Below are positions 9,659-18,842 of a stretch of DNA of 64,000 nt, piece by piece. Origin of the DNA: Ditibartonella choladocola (GTDB taxonomy: Bacteria; Pseudomonadota; Alphaproteobacteria; Rhizobiales; Rhizobiaceae); NCBI RefSeq assembly GCF_002007565.1, contig NZ_CP015625.1:310001-374000 (forward strand), in the 5' to 3' direction. The position numbers and the translations under genes are program-made. The notes under the pieces were generated by a model, which did not search any database, had not been told where the DNA came from, and saw only the letters and a list, made by a program, of their open reading frames with translations. Numbering within the stretch: the stretch's first letter is position 1; the number at the start of each line of letters is the position of its first letter.

Positions 9659-9857
9659 GGTGTTTGAAACATGTCGTTATCTCAAACACAGGTTTCGACA
9701 CTTTTTTCGACACTTTGTTTTGCCGTTAAGCGAATGTGTTCCGGTTTCAAAATCGGTAAGTTACATACTTTCCCATCCGGTCGAGGGCATTTAAAATCGT
9801 AAAAGGATGGCGCACCGGAAACGCGAGCAGACAATATTCACAAAGCGCTTTTTCCTG

Positions 9858-9948
9858 GGTTGGCAACCGATGCTTTTTTCCCGGTTGGGAACCGATGCTT
9901 TTTCCCTCGGTTGGCAACCGATGCTTTTTTCGCGGTTGGCAACCGATC
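9858..9948. repeat. Tandem array of four terminator-like hairpin units, about 25 bp each
   Basis: Units begin at 9858, 9883, 9909 and 9934. The core GGTTGGCAACCGATGC recurs, followed in the first three by a run of T and C. Each core can fold as GGTT-GGC-AACC, and with the T run it looks like a very small intrinsic terminator reading to the right. The second copy has GGG in place of GGC, and the fourth is cut after the core. The array sits in the cyoD-dps spacer between convergent genes. The rest of this spacer (9659-9857 and 9949-10050) shows no gene. Confidence 0.85.
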
Positions 9949-10051
9949 TGGCCAGGAGCTGTTTCCGTAACTCAAAAAACAATTTCGTTTTTGTATTTAT
10001 TGACCGGTTAATTTCAATCGCTTTTATCGGGATTGAAGTGGCCTGAAATTT

Positions 10052-10092
10052 TTAAAAAAAATAAAAGGAAGCAACAGCGGCTGCTTCCTTTT
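10052..10092 (-). terminator. Terminator downstream of dps (possibly bidirectional)
   Basis: An 11-bp perfect stem AAAAGGAAGCA / TGCTTCCTTTT with an 8-base loop lies about 45 bases beyond the dps stop. On the minus strand it is followed by a long T run (seen here as A at 10053-10060). A T run on the other side suggests it could also stop rightward transcription. Confidence 0.85.
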
Positions 10093-10136
10093 TTTGATAA
10101 CCGGTCAATCCGGTTCAACTATTTAAATGCTATTGC

Positions 10137-10625
10137 TCAGGCTTCTTGTACGTGTGATTCAAGGAACCAAAGGCTCTTGTCAAGTTCACGTGATGCAGCC
10201 GTAAAGATATCGGCAGTATCAGCATCACCAGCGTCATCTGCTTCGTCAATGGCTTTGCGCAAATCATTTGCAGCATCGCCGTAACGTTCAATAAGAGCCA
10301 AGAGGTGGTCGTGCACCTTGTAAATGTCGGTCGGATAAGCCTTGAGTTTCGATGCTCCTGCTACAGTCTGAACTGTACCAAGCGCTGTTCCACCCAACTG
10401 GGCGACACGCTCGGCAATAATGTCAACATGTTCATCAATGGCATCTCTGAAACCGTCCAACATTTCATGGACACCGATAAAATTTGAACCTTTGAGATTC
10501 CAGTGAGCCTGCTTGGTAATGAGTGCCAAATCAATCAGCGTTGCCAGATTTTTGTTCAACAATGCGATTGCAGTTGTTTTTGTGTTGGAAGGCATATCAT
10601 TACGGGTTTTATGTGTTTTTAGCAT
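10137..10625 (-). CDS. dps: DNA starvation/stationary phase protection protein Dps
   Basis: Dps is a ferritin-like protein that forms a 12-subunit shell, oxidises and stores iron, and protects DNA from hydroxyl radicals. The 162-residue protein has the four-helix ferritin-like core. The di-iron (ferroxidase) residues fall in [10 protein letters not shown] and in [27 protein letters not shown], the family signature. The C-terminal part [29 protein letters not shown] is nearly the form I know from Brucella. The N-terminal basic tail ([10 protein letters not shown]) could contact DNA. It is a single-gene unit with its own terminator and a long AT-rich upstream region that must contain its promoter; I see no certain OxyR or Fur/Irr site. 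Confidence 0.96.
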   Translation of the reverse strand: MLKTHKTRNDMPSNTKTTAIALLNKNLATLIDLALITKQAHWNLKGSNFIGVHEMLDGFRDAIDEHVDIIAERVAQLGGTALGTVQTVAGASKLKAYPTDIYKVHDHLLALIERYGDAANDLRKAIDEADDAGDADTADIFTAASRELDKSLWFLESHVQEA

Positions 10626-11367
10626 ATCGAATTAATCTCCGCTTGAACTGAATTGCGTAATTATAAAACGCACCAAACGCTAAAAAGTTCCGCTTGGAAT
10701 TTCTACCATTGTCAAGCTGTCTCAACGGTAGTGCGGTGATGCATATATAGAATACTCCTTATCAATAATAATCCAATACAAAAATTCAAATTATTTTTGT
10801 ATTATTTTTCATATATCGAACCGTTATGGAATAGATAAGTTTTTTTTATAAAATTATGTACCTATTTTTTGTCATTTTACTTTTTTAAAATTATTATATT
10901 TCTAAAAATAAACTCAATGATTGAAAAAACAAATCAACTTTATGTTGCAATTTTAAATATAAATATAAAAATTAAAACAAGTTATTAAATTTTATCGAAT
11001 ATTTTAGAGTAAAAATAAAATGGTAAAATATCCGTGAAAAAGTTTGCCTGTAATACGCCAGCGATTGTCAAGCAACAGGTTAAATATCATGAGACCCGAA
11101 TTTTAAGGCTGCATCGGTATTTCGTGAAAAAGAAAAGGTGTTTTATCAACGATAATGAATCACATGCGCAATCTCCAAGATATTTTCATAGTTTTTTCAA
11201 ATGATAATATTTTGCTTAACTTATCGGTTGATACGATGACGTCTGATTGGCGTGATGTAGTCTTTGCCTGACGATCTTTGATAGATTGTCGGTTAAGACT
11301 TCAAAATCGACTGATTCCACCCTATCTGTCCTTTTGTTTTCATTAACAATGATCTAATAAACATCGA
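10626..11367. other. Very AT-rich intergenic region between dps and tsaB
   Basis: This stretch of about 740 bp separates the divergent dps and tsaB genes. The part from about 10,750 to 11,010 is strongly AT-rich, with many runs of A and T, and holds no reading frame of note. A GC-normal part (11,040-11,360) follows and also has no convincing gene. A short element near 11,096-11,112 (GAATTTTAAGG) resembles part of the 16-bp repeat after cyoD, possibly by chance. The promoters of dps and tsaB must lie here. Confidence 0.5.
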
Positions 11368-12036
11368 ATGATTATACTCGCCATAGATACAGCTTCTTCG
11401 ATTTGTGCCGTCGCATTGATGGCAGATGGTTCACTTGTTGCACGGGTAAGTGACAAGATAGGAAAAGGGCATGCCGAAAAATTGATTGACCAGATTATTC
11501 TGGCTACGAAAGAAGCCGGACTTGATCTTGATAAGGTTGATCGTATTGCAGTCAATATCGGGCCGGGATCTTTCACAGGTGTGCGTATCGGTGTAGCCAC
11601 GTCAAGAGGTTTGGCGCTGGCTCTTCAAAAACCGGCAATCGGCGTCAGTTCCCTTGAAGCAATAGCTTATGAAGCCCATCACCAATTTCCTGAAAAGCGC
11701 ATTATCTCGCTCATTGATGCAGGGCGGGGTATGGTTTACCGGCAGGATTTTGATAAAAATTCAAAATCGCTTTCTCCTGCTAAGGTACAGGAGAAAGAAG
11801 ATGTGGTTGCTACACTTGACGAAGATGCCATTCTCGCAGGGCCTTTTGCCGAAACAATCGGAAATTTGGCAAAAGTGAATGATAATGCAATTTTTTCTAT
11901 AGATGCGCCGGATGTTGTGAGTTTTGCAATTCTTTCGCAGTCAAAATTGCCGGAAGGCTCCCCCAAGCCGCTTTATTTGCGCGATGCAGATGCAAAGCCG
12001 CAGATGGGATTTTCCTTGCCAAGGAAAGACAAATGA
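11368..12036 (+). CDS. tsaB: tRNA threonylcarbamoyladenosine biosynthesis protein TsaB
   Basis: TsaB acts with TsaD and TsaE to transfer threonylcarbamoyl to A37 of tRNAs that read ANN codons. It is an inactive ASKHA-fold paralogue of TsaD that serves as a scaffold. The protein has the N-terminal MIILAIDTASS phosphate loop, the conserved GKGHAEKLIDQI segment, and the VNIGPGSFTGVRIGVATSRGLA motif at about residues 62-82, all hallmarks of TsaB. The length of 222 residues is normal. Its stop overlaps the start of the rimI-like gene by four bases, a pairing common in proteobacteria. Confidence 0.93.
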   Translation: MIILAIDTASSICAVALMADGSLVARVSDKIGKGHAEKLIDQIILATKEAGLDLDKVDRIAVNIGPGSFTGVRIGVATSRGLALALQKPAIGVSSLEAIAYEAHHQFPEKRIISLIDAGRGMVYRQDFDKNSKSLSPAKVQEKEDVVATLDEDAILAGPFAETIGNLAKVNDNAIFSIDAPDVVSFAILSQSKLPEGSPKPLYLRDADAKPQMGFSLPRKDK

Positions 12037-12527
12037 GTGGTTTTTTGTTTTCAAAAACCGAATTCGTTGTTAATCCGATTGCTGTCGACGATAGCGATGT
12101 TCTACATGAAATCCATAAAAAATCGTTTTATCACGCTTGGGACGATGCGACTTTTTCCGCGTTTTTAACTGACCCGCGAATCTTCGGTTTTACAGCCGGC
12201 CCCATTGGCAAACCCGCAAAAGTTGCGGGTTTCGTTCTTTGCCGGCTTGTTGTTGATGAGGCAGAAATTTTGACAATTGCTGTGCATCCCCGTTTCAGGG
12301 CAAAAGGCATAGGACACAAACTTATGGATGCAGTTTTCAGGTATCTTTATCAACAAAGGGCTAAAGAACTTTTTCTCGATGTTGACGAAAATAATCTTGC
12401 GGCACTTTCACTATATAAAAGTTTCGGTTTTGGTGAAGTCGGACGCAGGCCCGGCTATTATCAAACCGACAAAGGTCATAGTGATGCCTTGATAATGCGT
12501 AGAACCATTCAGCAACAAGCCGGTTAG
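12033..12527 (+). CDS. rimI: GNAT N-acetyltransferase, RimI-like
   Basis: This is a GCN5-related acetyltransferase, most likely the enzyme that acetylates the N-terminal Ala of ribosomal protein S18. The acetyl-CoA binding motif is visible as TIAVHPRFRAKGIGHKLMDAV at about residues 80-100, followed by LFLDVDENNLAALSLYKSFGFGEVGRRPGYY, the usual motif B region with the conserved Tyr. The length of 164 residues is normal. Its translational coupling to tsaB supports the RimI assignment, but GNAT specificity cannot be proven from sequence. About 230 bp of non-coding, repeat-like DNA separate it from miaB. Confidence 0.88.
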   Translation: MSGFLFSKTEFVVNPIAVDDSDVLHEIHKKSFYHAWDDATFSAFLTDPRIFGFTAGPIGKPAKVAGFVLCRLVVDEAEILTIAVHPRFRAKGIGHKLMDAVFRYLYQQRAKELFLDVDENNLAALSLYKSFGFGEVGRRPGYYQTDKGHSDALIMRRTIQQQAG

Positions 12528-12539
12528 CAAAAAGCGGAT

Positions 12540-12733
12540 GGGTGAAGAATAGACCGGTAAAGTGCCCATCGGCAAAAAGCCCATGAATAAAAGCTTCCGG
12601 ATAAAAGCCCGTGGGTAAAAAAACTGACTATAAGCGCCTTGAGAATAACCCCCTTGAATACCCCCCAGAAAATAACCTCTTGAGTGCAAAAACCTTATGT
12701 AAAAGACACACGAGTAAAAAGATTGAGATTTAC
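12540..12733. repeat. Decayed tandem repeat of 13-16 bp units
   Basis: The spacer between rimI and miaB has a loose periodicity. Segments such as ATAAAAGCTTCCGG, ATAAAAGCCCGTGGG, AATAACCCCCTTGA, ATACCCCCCAGAA and AATAACCTCTTGAG follow one another, each an A-rich half followed by a C/G-rich half, then three A-rich units ending in GAG. Units differ in length and sequence, so this is a degenerate array at best. No gene is visible in it. Confidence 0.5.
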
Positions 12734-12757
12734 CAGAAAACCGGATAAAAATGCGTT

Positions 12758-14122
12758 ATGAGTGAAGCAAAAGAAAAAAACAGCAATATCCGCAAGGTCT
12801 ATATCAAAACCTATGGCTGTCAGATGAATGTCTATGACAGCGAGCGCATGGGTGATAGTCTTGACGGCGAAGGCTATGTTGCCACACAGTCTCCCGAAGA
12901 CGCGGATCTTATATTGCTCAATACCTGTCATATTCGCGAAAAAGCAGCCGAAAAGCTTTATTCGGATCTCGGACGTTTGCGCGTTATGCGCGAAGAGCGT
13001 GATCCTTCAAGACCGTTGACAATCGGTGTTACGGGCTGTGTTGCCCAAGCCGAAGGGGACGAGATTTTACGGCGTGCTCCGACAGTCGATCTCGTTGTAG
13101 GGCCGCAAACCTATCATCGCTTGCCGGAGCTGTTGCAAAAAGTACGTGAAGGCAAAAAGGTTGTTGAAACAGAATATGCAGTTGAAGACAAATTTGCCCA
13201 TCTTCCGCATCATAACCGTCAGGCAGTAAGAAAACGCGGTGTCACGGCTTTTCTGACAGTTCAGGAAGGGTGCGATAAATTCTGTACATTCTGTGTAGTG
13301 CCCTATACGCGTGGCTCCGAAGTTTCGCGGCCGGTCGAACAGATTGTCGATGAAGCAAAAGAGCTTGTCGATGCGGGCGTAAAAGAAATCACTTTGCTTG
13401 GGCAAAACGTCAATGGCTGGCATGGCGTTTCACAAAACGGAAGTCAATGGCGATTGGGTGATCTTCTTTATCGACTTGCCGAGATAGACGGGTTGAAGCG
13501 CTTGCGCTATACGACGAGCCATCCGCGCGATATGGATGACAGTCTGATTGATGCTCATGGCAATCTTGAAATGTTGATGCCCTATTTGCATCTTCCTGTG
13601 CAATCCGGTTCCGACCGCATCCTCAAAGCCATGAACCGCCAGCATAAGGCTGAAGATTACCTGAAATTGATCGAACGTATTCGTAAAGCACGTCCCGATA
13701 TTGCCTTTTCGGGAGATTTTATTGTCGGATTTCCGGGCGAAACCGACGAAGATTTTGAGGCGACAATAAAACTGGTTGAAGAAGTCGGTTATAGTTCTGC
13801 CTATTCATTCAAATATTCGCCACGTCCGGGGACACCGGGTGCGACGATGAAAGGCCATGTCGAGGAAAAGGTGAAAGATGAACGCCTGCAACGTTTACAG
13901 GCACTTATTCTTGACCAGCAACACCGGTTTCTGAAATCGAAAATTGGCAAACGGGTTAATGTGCTTATCGAAAAAGCCGGTCGTCATGATGGACAAATGG
14001 TCGGCCGTTCGCCGTGGTTGTTACCTGTTGCCGTTTTGACAAATGCAAAAATCGGCGAAATCATACCCGTCAATATTACAGAAGCTTCTTCTAACAGTCT
14101 TCTTGGCAATGCAGCAAATTGA
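12758..14122 (+). CDS. miaB: tRNA-2-methylthio-N6-dimethylallyladenosine synthase MiaB
   Basis: MiaB is a radical-SAM methylthiotransferase that adds a methylthio group to i6A37 in tRNAs reading UNN codons. The N-terminal UPF0004 domain binds one iron-sulfur cluster through Cys21, Cys57 and Cys94 (YGCQMN, NTCHIR, TGCVAQ). The radical-SAM domain has the CxxxCxxC motif GCDKFCTFC at Cys172, Cys176 and Cys179. The C-terminal TRAM domain, an RNA-binding fold, covers about residues 380-445. The length of 454 residues is typical. The gene precedes phoH-ybeY-corC-lnt, the standard order in this group, with a roughly 100-bp gap that may hold a promoter. Confidence 0.96.
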   Translation: MSEAKEKNSNIRKVYIKTYGCQMNVYDSERMGDSLDGEGYVATQSPEDADLILLNTCHIREKAAEKLYSDLGRLRVMREERDPSRPLTIGVTGCVAQAEGDEILRRAPTVDLVVGPQTYHRLPELLQKVREGKKVVETEYAVEDKFAHLPHHNRQAVRKRGVTAFLTVQEGCDKFCTFCVVPYTRGSEVSRPVEQIVDEAKELVDAGVKEITLLGQNVNGWHGVSQNGSQWRLGDLLYRLAEIDGLKRLRYTTSHPRDMDDSLIDAHGNLEMLMPYLHLPVQSGSDRILKAMNRQHKAEDYLKLIERIRKARPDIAFSGDFIVGFPGETDEDFEATIKLVEEVGYSSAYSFKYSPRPGTPGATMKGHVEEKVKDERLQRLQALILDQQHRFLKSKIGKRVNVLIEKAGRHDGQMVGRSPWLLPVAVLTNAKIGEIIPVNITEASSNSLLGNAAN

Positions 14123-14226
14123 AAACAGCAATTGCATTCATCATGTATAGAAGCATGAAAAGCATGTTTTCTTTTAGCTGGAATTTTATATATTTCTAAC
14201 AGTGTCGGTTTTTTGAGGAGAAAAGG

Positions 14227-15360
14227 TTGAACGATTCAACCGGAAAGAAAAAAACGGTAAAAGTCGGAGAAGACGGAAAAATAAAAAAGTCCGGCAAAGA
14301 CTTACATGTTCCTGTTCCAACCGGACTATCCGATACAGACCATATTGTGCTGGTCTTCGAGGATAACCGGCAGGCAAATGTTGTTTTTGGACAATTCGAT
14401 GAAAATCTGGCCCGGATCGAGCAAAAATTGGGACTTGATATCCGCGCACAGGGAAATGAAGTATCAATTCGTGGCAATAAACAGGATATCGAGGTTGCCC
14501 GTCAGGCTCTGGATCAACTTTATGAACTGGCCAAGAGCGGTATGCAGCCGGGGTTGTCGGATGTGGACGGGGCTATCGCGATTGCCTCGTCGGCGGGTGA
14601 TACCGGAGGTCACGAATTGGCCGGAAATGGCACGACCAACAAAGTAACGCCCGCCCATATTTCGACCCGCAAGAAAACAATTTACGCTCGCACGCCAACG
14701 CAAGACGCTTATATGCGAGCGCTGCAACGAGCCGAACTTGTTTTCGGAGTGGGGCCTGCAGGAACCGGAAAAACCTATCTTGCCGTTGCCTATGCAGCAA
14801 TGTTGCTCGAACGCGGATTGGTGGAACGCATTATTCTCTCCCGCCCTGCTGTCGAGGCAGGTGAGCGGCTGGGTTTTTTACCCGGTGACATGAAGGAAAA
14901 AGTCGACCCCTATTTAAGGCCGCTTTACGATGCACTTTATGACATGATGCCGGCCGAAAAGATCGAGCGTGCAATAGCTGCCGATATAATCGAGATTGCC
15001 CCGCTTGCCTTTATGCGTGGACGTACGCTTTCGCATTCCGCAGTTATTCTTGATGAAGCGCAGAATACAACTTCAATGCAGATGAAAATGTTTTTGACAC
15101 GGCTTGGTGAAGGCTCGCGTATGATCGTTACCGGCGATCCAAGCCAGATTGATTTACCTTTCGGACAAAAATCCGGTTTGACAGAGGCAATGCGCATCCT
15201 TGAACCTATTGAAGACATAAAGATCATACATTTCAGTCAAGCCGATGTTGTTCGCCATCCATTGGTAACGGCGATCGTTACGGCTTATGACCGTGATGCG
15301 CGAACGAATTTACAAAATCATAGTCAAAAAAATGATAGAATAAAGAATTTATCCAAATGA
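14227..15360 (+). CDS. PhoH-like ATPase
   Basis: This is a PhoH family P-loop ATPase, probably cytoplasmic and linked to RNA metabolism through its neighbour YbeY. The N-terminal part has a KH-like RNA-binding segment (about residues 65-110: ARIEQKLGLDIRAQGNEVSIRG). The ATPase domain has Walker A GPAGTGKTY near residue 176, Walker B AVILDEAQN near 275, and the family motif GDPSQIDLP. The start is TTG 14227, preceded by GAGGAGAAAAGG; no upstream ATG fits. The 377-residue length is a little above the usual 320-350 because of a Lys-rich N-terminus. The stop overlaps ybeY by four bases, so the two are translationally coupled. Confidence 0.92.
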   Translation: MNDSTGKKKTVKVGEDGKIKKSGKDLHVPVPTGLSDTDHIVLVFEDNRQANVVFGQFDENLARIEQKLGLDIRAQGNEVSIRGNKQDIEVARQALDQLYELAKSGMQPGLSDVDGAIAIASSAGDTGGHELAGNGTTNKVTPAHISTRKKTIYARTPTQDAYMRALQRAELVFGVGPAGTGKTYLAVAYAAMLLERGLVERIILSRPAVEAGERLGFLPGDMKEKVDPYLRPLYDALYDMMPAEKIERAIAADIIEIAPLAFMRGRTLSHSAVILDEAQNTTSMQMKMFLTRLGEGSRMIVTGDPSQIDLPFGQKSGLTEAMRILEPIEDIKIIHFSQADVVRHPLVTAIVTAYDRDARTNLQNHSQKNDRIKNLSK

Positions 15361-15830
15361 CAGTGCGTTATGATGTAGCGATTAATGCTGAAGGTTGGCA
15401 AAACGAAGAGGCTTTGAGACGGATTGTCGATCCTCTCTTACAGGCGACATTGGTTGAACTCGGCTTCGGGAAGATTGAAAGTGAACTTAGTCTTGTCTTC
15501 ACCGATGATAAGGACATTCGTGCAATAAACGGGCAATGGCGTCATATCGACAAGCCTACCAATGTTTTGTCATTTCCGGCTTTTCCGGTAAAACCGGGTC
15601 AACAACCGGGTCCCATTCTGGGCGACATTGTTCTTGCCTTTGAAACCGTCGAGCGCGAGGCACGCGAAGAAAATAAAAGTTTTGACGATCATCTTGGCCA
15701 TCTTATTGTTCATGGGCTTCTTCACCTGATGGGGTACGATCATCAAACCGATGAAGAGGCTGAACAAATGGAAGGTTTGGAGATAAAAATATTATCGCAG
15801 ATTGGTATTTCCAACCCTTACAGTGAATAA
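15357..15830 (+). CDS. ybeY: Endoribonuclease YbeY
   Basis: YbeY is a zinc-dependent single-strand endoribonuclease involved in 16S rRNA 3'-end maturation and ribosome quality control. The zinc-binding motif HGLLHLMGYDH, with its three His, lies near residues 121-131. PTNVLSFPAF is the other conserved family segment. The length of 157 residues is normal. The ATG overlaps the phoH stop by four bases. About 118 bp separate it from the apparent corC start. Confidence 0.95.
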   Translation: MTVRYDVAINAEGWQNEEALRRIVDPLLQATLVELGFGKIESELSLVFTDDKDIRAINGQWRHIDKPTNVLSFPAFPVKPGQQPGPILGDIVLAFETVEREAREENKSFDDHLGHLIVHGLLHLMGYDHQTDEEAEQMEGLEIKILSQIGISNPYSE

Positions 15831-15948
15831 ACAAGGAAGATGAACGTTGCTATTAACGAATCATACAGATATTGGAATAATATATTTCTTGGGTTAATAT
15901 AAAAAATGAACCGATTTATTTTGAATAAAGAGATTTTTGTTAGGAACC

Positions 15949-16955
15949 ATGACTGATAAAACGGATAATTCAATCGAGGAAGAGTCTTCCCGGTCATCAA
16001 CAGGACAAAATTCTTCGCGCCAGCAAAACAACGAAAAAAATCGCTATTTGCCAATCTTTTTTCTTTTTTGCGCTCGCGCAATAATTCGACATTGCGTGAA
16101 GATCTGACAGATGCTCTTTCTGAAGATGAAGGAGAGGCAAACAGCCTTTTCTCTCCTGAAGAGCGTCTCATGTTGAACAATATCTTGCGGCTCAGGGAAA
16201 CGCGCGTGGAAGATGTGATGATACCGCGTTCCGAAATAGAAGCGCTCGATATTACAACAACGCTTGCCGAAACATTGATCGAATTTGAAAAATCCGGCCA
16301 TTCCCGTATGCCGGTCTATTCCGAAAGTCTCGATGATCCGCGCGGTATGCTGCATATTCGGGATGTGTTGAATTATATCACCCATAAAGCTCAAAATGGC
16401 GAAAAAGAGGGATGTCTTGATTTTTCCAAAGTGGATTTGTCGCAGCCTGTTGGCAACCTTGATCTGATACGCAGTGTGCTTTTTGTTCCCGGTTCCATGT
16501 TGGCAGGGCAACTTTTGACACGTATGCAAGCGACGCGAACCCAGATGGCGCTGATTATAGACGAATATGGTGGAACAGATGGTCTTGCTTCAATGGAAGA
16601 TATTGTCGAGCTTGTTGTTGGCGATATTGAAGACGAGCATGACGATGTTGATATGTCTATTATCAAAGAGGCTGATAATAAATGGCTTGTTGACGCAAGT
16701 GCCGAGCTGGATGAGGTCGAAAAAGCATTGGGGCCGGATTTCAAAGTAGGAGAACATGGTGAGGATGTTGATACAATTGGCGGGTTGATTGTTTCGACAT
16801 TGGACCGGATACCGGCAAAAGGCGAAGTTGTGGAAGCCGTTCCCGGCTATCAGTTCCGTATTCTGGAAGCCGACAAACGCCGTATCAAACGAATTAGAAT
16901 TCAACCGTTGAATACGCACCAGAAGCTTGAAGGAGCCAATCTTCCATCTGAATGA
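15949..16955 (+). CDS. corC: CorC/HlyC family CBS-domain protein, apparent frameshift near the N-terminus
   Basis: CorC-like proteins have paired CBS domains (here about VEDVMIPRSEIEAL... and TQMALIIDEYGGTDGLASMEDIVE) followed by the transporter-associated CorC_HlyC domain that ends in RRIKRIRIQP. They are linked to magnesium/cobalt handling; the soluble form sits in the conserved ybeY-corC-lnt operon. The intact frame covers 16068-16955 but has no good start. The only well-placed start is ATG 15949 (AGGA just upstream), whose acidic N-terminus (MTDKTDNSIEEESS) is in a different frame and ends at 16107. The frames join by a -1 shift, equal to one extra A, at the seven-A run 16034-16040. That join yields KKSLFANLFSFLRSRNNST, like homologues. 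It may be an assembly error, a recent mutation or slippage. If the shift does not occur, translation could begin at TTG 16068 and lose only the N-terminal tail. Confidence 0.8.
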
Positions 16956-17099
16956 ATGTTATGATGCCCGTTTTTAACGGTTAAATTTCAGCTATTGACT
17001 AACGGGTTGGCGATAATTGCATGTGGTTTTCATGCTCTTCAAGTTGTTTCTATGTTTATCGCTTCAATGTCGATTATGACGAGATAGCGGGGAGGAACG

Positions 17100-18710
17100 A
17101 TGCAAATTTTGGCAAAAGCCATTCTTTATATGAGAGGATTGCGCGGGTTCAAGCGGCAGATTCTCGGCTTTGCATCTGGTGGAATAACCGCATTTGCGCT
17201 GACGCCATTTTATCTCTTTCCTATTGCTTTTGCTACTTTTCCGGTTCTTGTCTTGCTGCTTGATGTAACAAGCGGTGAAGCGGACAGGAAAACACGTTTT
17301 AAAGCTGCTTTTTTGACCTGTTTCAGTTTCGGTTTCGGTTATTTTGTTTTCGGGCTCTGGTGGCTTGCAAGTGCTATGCTTGTAGACCCGCTCAGCTTTG
17401 CTTGGGCTATTCCTTTTGCAGTTTTAGGACTTCCCTTTTATTTAGCACTTTATTGGGGGCTGGCGGGTGGATGCGCAATTCTGTTCTGGAAAAAGGGGTT
17501 GTCACGTCTGTTCACTTTGGCTTTTGCGCTCGGCATTGCCGAATATTTACGTGCAACTTTGTTGACCGGTTTTCCGTGGAATGCGATCGGTTACACGATT
17601 ATGCCAACACCGCTTTTTATGCAGTCCGACGCGGTAGTCGGGCTCTATGGCATGAATGCACTGGCGGTGCTTCTTTATACCTTGCCAGCCACTCTCTTCG
17701 ACAAAAGCGGGCGGAAAATTGCATTGACAATCGGCGTCGGTCTTTTTGCCGCTCATACAGGTTTTGGTGCTATCCGCCTTTATAATGCTCTGCCGGTCGA
17801 GAGTTATGACAAAGCAGAGAAATGGGTAAGACTCGTTCAGCCGTCAATAAAGCAGGATGAAAAACTCGATAATGAAGTGCGTTATGCAATGTTTGAAGCG
17901 CATATGAAATTGAGTGAAGAGCCGTTTTCAAGCGGAGAACACGAATTGTCTTATATCGTTTGGCCGGAAACGGCTGTGCCGTATATTCTCGATTATGTTC
18001 CTGAAGCAAAAACGCGCATTGCATCTATACTGAGCCCGCAACAATGGGCGATTGTCGGCGCGGTTCGCAGCAGCGGTGCTCCCAACGACAAAAACAACAG
18101 ATATTTCAATACGATTGAGACAATTGACGGGAATGGCAATATCCTTTCCTCTTCGGATAAAGTGCATCTCGTACCGTTCGGTGAATATCTGCCTTTCCAG
18201 AGTTTTTTTGACAAAATAGGGCTTCATGCGCTGGCGGTCATGGCGGGGGGGTATAGCAGCAATTCAATACGAAAAACTGTAAAAATGCCTGACGGGTTTG
18301 TTTATCTGCCGATGATTTGTTACGAGGTCATTTTTCCCGATGGTATGGGTTACAAAGGCGATAAACCGCAAGCAATTTTAAATGTTACCAATGACGGCTG
18401 GTTCGGTAATACACCGGGGCCATATCAGCATTTCGATCAGGCACGATTGCGTGCAGTCGAATTGGGAATTCCGCTTATCCGTGCGGCCAATAACGGAATT
18501 TCGGCCGTTGTTGACCCCTACGGGCGAATCGTTCGATCGTTGGAGTTGAATAATATCGGTGTGCTTGATTCACCAATTCCGCCGGCTATTGTTCCGATAT
18601 GGGGCAAACAACCGAATTTTAATCAAGTTTTTATGCCATTTGTTATTATACTGATATTAAGTTTAATGTTTGGTTTTATAAAAAATGCGCGTTCGATTGA
18701 CAAGTTCTAA
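17100..18710 (+). CDS. lnt: Apolipoprotein N-acyltransferase Lnt
   Basis: Lnt completes lipoprotein maturation by acylating the N-terminal Cys in the inner membrane. The N-terminal half has about six membrane helices (residues 20-225). The periplasmic nitrilase-like domain carries the catalytic triad visible as Glu290 (WPETAVPY), Lys354 (DKVHLVPFGE) and Cys407 (MICYEVIFPD). A final helix lies near residues 510-528. The length of 536 residues is normal. ATG 17100 has GGGGAGG upstream. It closes the phoH-ybeY-corC-lnt group. Lipoproteins in this window that would need it include CyoA and possibly PstS. Confidence 0.96.
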   Translation: MQILAKAILYMRGLRGFKRQILGFASGGITAFALTPFYLFPIAFATFPVLVLLLDVTSGEADRKTRFKAAFLTCFSFGFGYFVFGLWWLASAMLVDPLSFAWAIPFAVLGLPFYLALYWGLAGGCAILFWKKGLSRLFTLAFALGIAEYLRATLLTGFPWNAIGYTIMPTPLFMQSDAVVGLYGMNALAVLLYTLPATLFDKSGRKIALTIGVGLFAAHTGFGAIRLYNALPVESYDKAEKWVRLVQPSIKQDEKLDNEVRYAMFEAHMKLSEEPFSSGEHELSYIVWPETAVPYILDYVPEAKTRIASILSPQQWAIVGAVRSSGAPNDKNNRYFNTIETIDGNGNILSSSDKVHLVPFGEYLPFQSFFDKIGLHALAVMAGGYSSNSIRKTVKMPDGFVYLPMICYEVIFPDGMGYKGDKPQAILNVTNDGWFGNTPGPYQHFDQARLRAVELGIPLIRAANNGISAVVDPYGRIVRSLELNNIGVLDSPIPPAIVPIWGKQPNFNQVFMPFVIILILSLMFGFIKNARSIDKF

Positions 18711-18842
18711 CCAATGGGATGTTATGTGAATGGAGAGTGGTTCCAGCGGGGGACCGATACTGCAACCCCTAAATAACAATAAACATCTGCATCGGTTCAA
18801 ACTTGTGAAGATGGATCAGTTTTGACGCGAGAAAGTTAGATC

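Noticed and set aside
9807..10046. A 79-residue frame across the 25-bp array, with repeated GWQPMLFSR-like segments
   Set aside because: The amino acid repeats follow from the DNA repeat and change frame between units; the purine run touches the ATG with no proper spacing, and no family resemblance is seen.
10750..11010. AT-rich island as a replication origin
   Set aside because: AT-richness alone is not evidence; I saw no cluster of DnaA boxes or 13-mer-like repeats here.
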